Assembly (NCBI GenBank): GCA_027364695.1
Contig: DAHXOV010000314.1
Coordinates: 1 to 6,923 of the forward strand
From: a bacterium
Lineage (GTDB): Bacteria; Bacteroidota; Bacteroidia; B-17B0; Aurantibacillaceae
Direction of reading: 5' to 3'
DNA length: 6,923 nt
Shown here: in pieces, positions 5,691 through 6,923 of the stretch
Position numbering within the stretch: the stretch's first letter is position 1
How the letters are laid out: every line of letters begins with the position of its first letter
The notes under the pieces: model-generated
Database searches by the model: none
What the model was told of the DNA's origin: nothing
Seen by the model: only the letters and a program-made list of their open reading frames with translations
Translations under genes and position numbers: made by a program

Positions 5691-6812
5691 ATGTTACGGA
5701 CGTTTTACAGCATAACATTAGTGAGTGTCTTACTTATTTTGTCATTACACGCCCAACCAACTATAAAATATGCTATTACAGGGGATATAAAAGGAAGTAA
5801 GTACACAAAAATATATTTACATCACAAATGGAATAATGAATTTAAAACTGACTCTACGCATATTAAAAATAACACCTTTGTATTTAAAGGTACAGTCTCT
5901 GAAGTCAATATGTACTGGTTAAACTTTGATAGAAATCCTCTTGCTGCTCCCAATACTTCTTTTTTCATAGATCAATCAAAAATAATGGTGAATACTCATC
6001 AGGATTCTTTGTATAATGCCAGGATAAAAGGTGGAAAAGAACAAGAGTATTACACAGAATATAAGCGCATGATGAATAATTTTGGACTTCAACAACAAAG
6101 TTTATATCAAAGATACAATGAAGCGCTGCAAAAAAACGAAGCGACTTCTGTCAGTCAAACTCAAGTAGAATTTACAGAACTAACTCAAAATGTCAAAAAA
6201 ACATTAAAAGAAATGATTCAAACACACTCTGCTTCTCCTGTAAGTGGGTATATTATTTATCAGGAATTTAATAACAATCCTAATATTTCGCTGGCAGAAT
6301 TAGAAGAAGTAGTAGGTTACTTAGATAAAAACTTTCTAAACACAAAATTTGGAAAACTGGCTCAGCAAAAACTTATGCAAATCAATGGCACCGCCATTGG
6401 AAAGAAAATCATGGAGTTTGTTCAAAATACACCCGATGGGAAACCTGTTAATATCAGAGATTTTGAAGGTCAGTATGTTTTAATTGACTTTTGGGCAAGT
6501 TGGTGCGGACCATGCAGAGTGGAAAACCCTTATGTTGTATCTGCCTATAATAAGTACAAAAACAAAGGATTTACTATACTTGGTGTTTCTTTAGACCAGA
6601 ACCAAAACGCATGGCTCAAAGCGATTGAAAAAGATGGACTTACATGGACACATATCAGCGACCTCAAAGGATGGGGAAATACAGTAGCACAGGCATTTGG
6701 AATTACATCCATCCCTCAAAATATTTTAATTGATAAACAAGGTGTCATTATTGCTAAAAATTTAAGAGGAGAGTCCTTACAAAAAAAACTACAGGAAATT
6801 TTTGGCGAATGA
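5691..6812 (+). CDS. TlpA-like thioredoxin-fold protein with DUF4369-type N-terminal domain
   Basis: The 373-residue exported protein begins with a signal peptide (hydrophobic 8-19, probable cleavage after HAQ at 20-22). Residues about 25-115 form a beta-rich domain (YAITGDIKG..KIYL..., ...FVFKGTV...) typical of the DUF4369 region found before thioredoxin domains in Bacteroidota. A helical linker (115-240, Gln/Glu/Lys-rich, possibly coiled coil) follows. The thioredoxin domain (about 243-373) has the active site WCGPC (271-275), the preceding LIDFWAS strand and the cis-Pro loop SIPQN (Pro342). It should act in the periplasm as a thiol-disulfide oxidoreductase; the TlpA/ResA resemblance suggests a reducing role, but the substrate is unknown. 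There is no lipobox, so it is soluble unless the signal stays uncleaved. The ATG at 5691 follows an A-rich leader. The next gene starts 6 nt after its stop, so the two are likely co-transcribed. Confidence 0.9.
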   Translation: MLRTFYSITLVSVLLILSLHAQPTIKYAITGDIKGSKYTKIYLHHKWNNEFKTDSTHIKNNTFVFKGTVSEVNMYWLNFDRNPLAAPNTSFFIDQSKIMVNTHQDSLYNARIKGGKEQEYYTEYKRMMNNFGLQQQSLYQRYNEALQKNEATSVSQTQVEFTELTQNVKKTLKEMIQTHSASPVSGYIIYQEFNNNPNISLAELEEVVGYLDKNFLNTKFGKLAQQKLMQINGTAIGKKIMEFVQNTPDGKPVNIRDFEGQYVLIDFWASWCGPCRVENPYVVSAYNKYKNKGFTILGVSLDQNQNAWLKAIEKDGLTWTHISDLKGWGNTVAQAFGITSIPQNILIDKQGVIIAKNLRGESLQKKLQEIFGE

Positions 6813-6818
6813 TTTAAA

Positions 6819-6923
6819 ATGAAAAAATATATTTTAGATACGACAGAAAAGATATTTGGAGAACTTGTCAGTATTCGCAGACATCTGCATCAGTATCCCG
6901 AACTCTCTTTCCAAGAATATCAG
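6819..6923 (+). CDS. M20-family amidohydrolase/peptidase, N-terminal fragment
   Basis: The first 35 codons of a gene that continues past the window. The protein starts MKKYILDTTEKIFGELVSI and continues with RRHLHQYPELSFQEY, the characteristic N-terminal signature of the M20D group (N-acyl-amino-acid, hippurate and IAA-amino-acid amidohydrolases). Family members are di-metal cytoplasmic enzymes that remove acyl groups from amino acids or peptides; the metal ligands lie further on and are not visible. There is no signal peptide. The start ATG (6819-6821) is 6 nt after the stop of the TlpA-like gene, indicating one transcript. This is a common small pairing and does not define a pathway. Confidence 0.85.
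   Translation, partial: MKKYILDTTEKIFGELVSIRRHLHQYPELSFQEYQ

Overview
The window looks like a chromosomal segment from a low-GC member of the Bacteroidota, probably a Chitinophaga/Sphingobacteria-type environmental lineage. The evidence is a C-terminal type IX secretion (T9SS) sorting domain on a giant secreted enzyme, 'SCKKD'-style lipoproteins, a DUF4369-like/TlpA thioredoxin protein, start sites without Shine-Dalgarno sequences, and promoter boxes of the Bacteroidota TTTG / TAnnTTTG type. No mobile element, CRISPR array, rRNA or recognisable defence locus is visible.

Layout, left to right. (1) The C-terminal end of an enoyl-CoA hydratase/isomerase family protein on the + strand converges on (2) a minus-strand LuxE/PaaK-type acyl-protein synthetase with a GTG start. 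Only 33 nt upstream of that gene lies (3) a minus-strand tRNA-Arg(CCT) with an encoded CCA end. (4) A 176-nt gap without genes is followed by a strong rho-independent terminator, which ends (5) a minus-strand run of three tandem paralogous small Cys-rich lipoprotein genes. These have a well-formed Bacteroidota promoter upstream. (6) A 3.07-kb minus-strand gene encodes a 1023-residue secreted peptidoglycan amidase: signal peptide, SLT/lysozyme-like helical domain, zinc Amidase_2, CUB, Ig-like domain with an inserted lectin-like domain, FN3, and T9SS tail. (7) A 213-nt AT-rich divergent intergenic region separates it from (8) a plus-strand TlpA-like thiol-disulfide protein, followed after 6 nt by (9) the start of an M20-family amidohydrolase that runs off the window.

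The genes do not form one obvious pathway. The two most noteworthy items are the amidase and the lipoprotein triplet. The amidase keeps its zinc ligands and a complete calcium-binding CUB signature, but its lysozyme-like domain seems to have Gln where relatives have the catalytic Glu. In the triplet, the 5' halves of two copies are nearly identical while their 3' halves have diverged, a mosaic pattern suggesting gene conversion. I did not find a convincing wholly new biological system here; what stands out is unusual protein architecture and local paralogue evolution.
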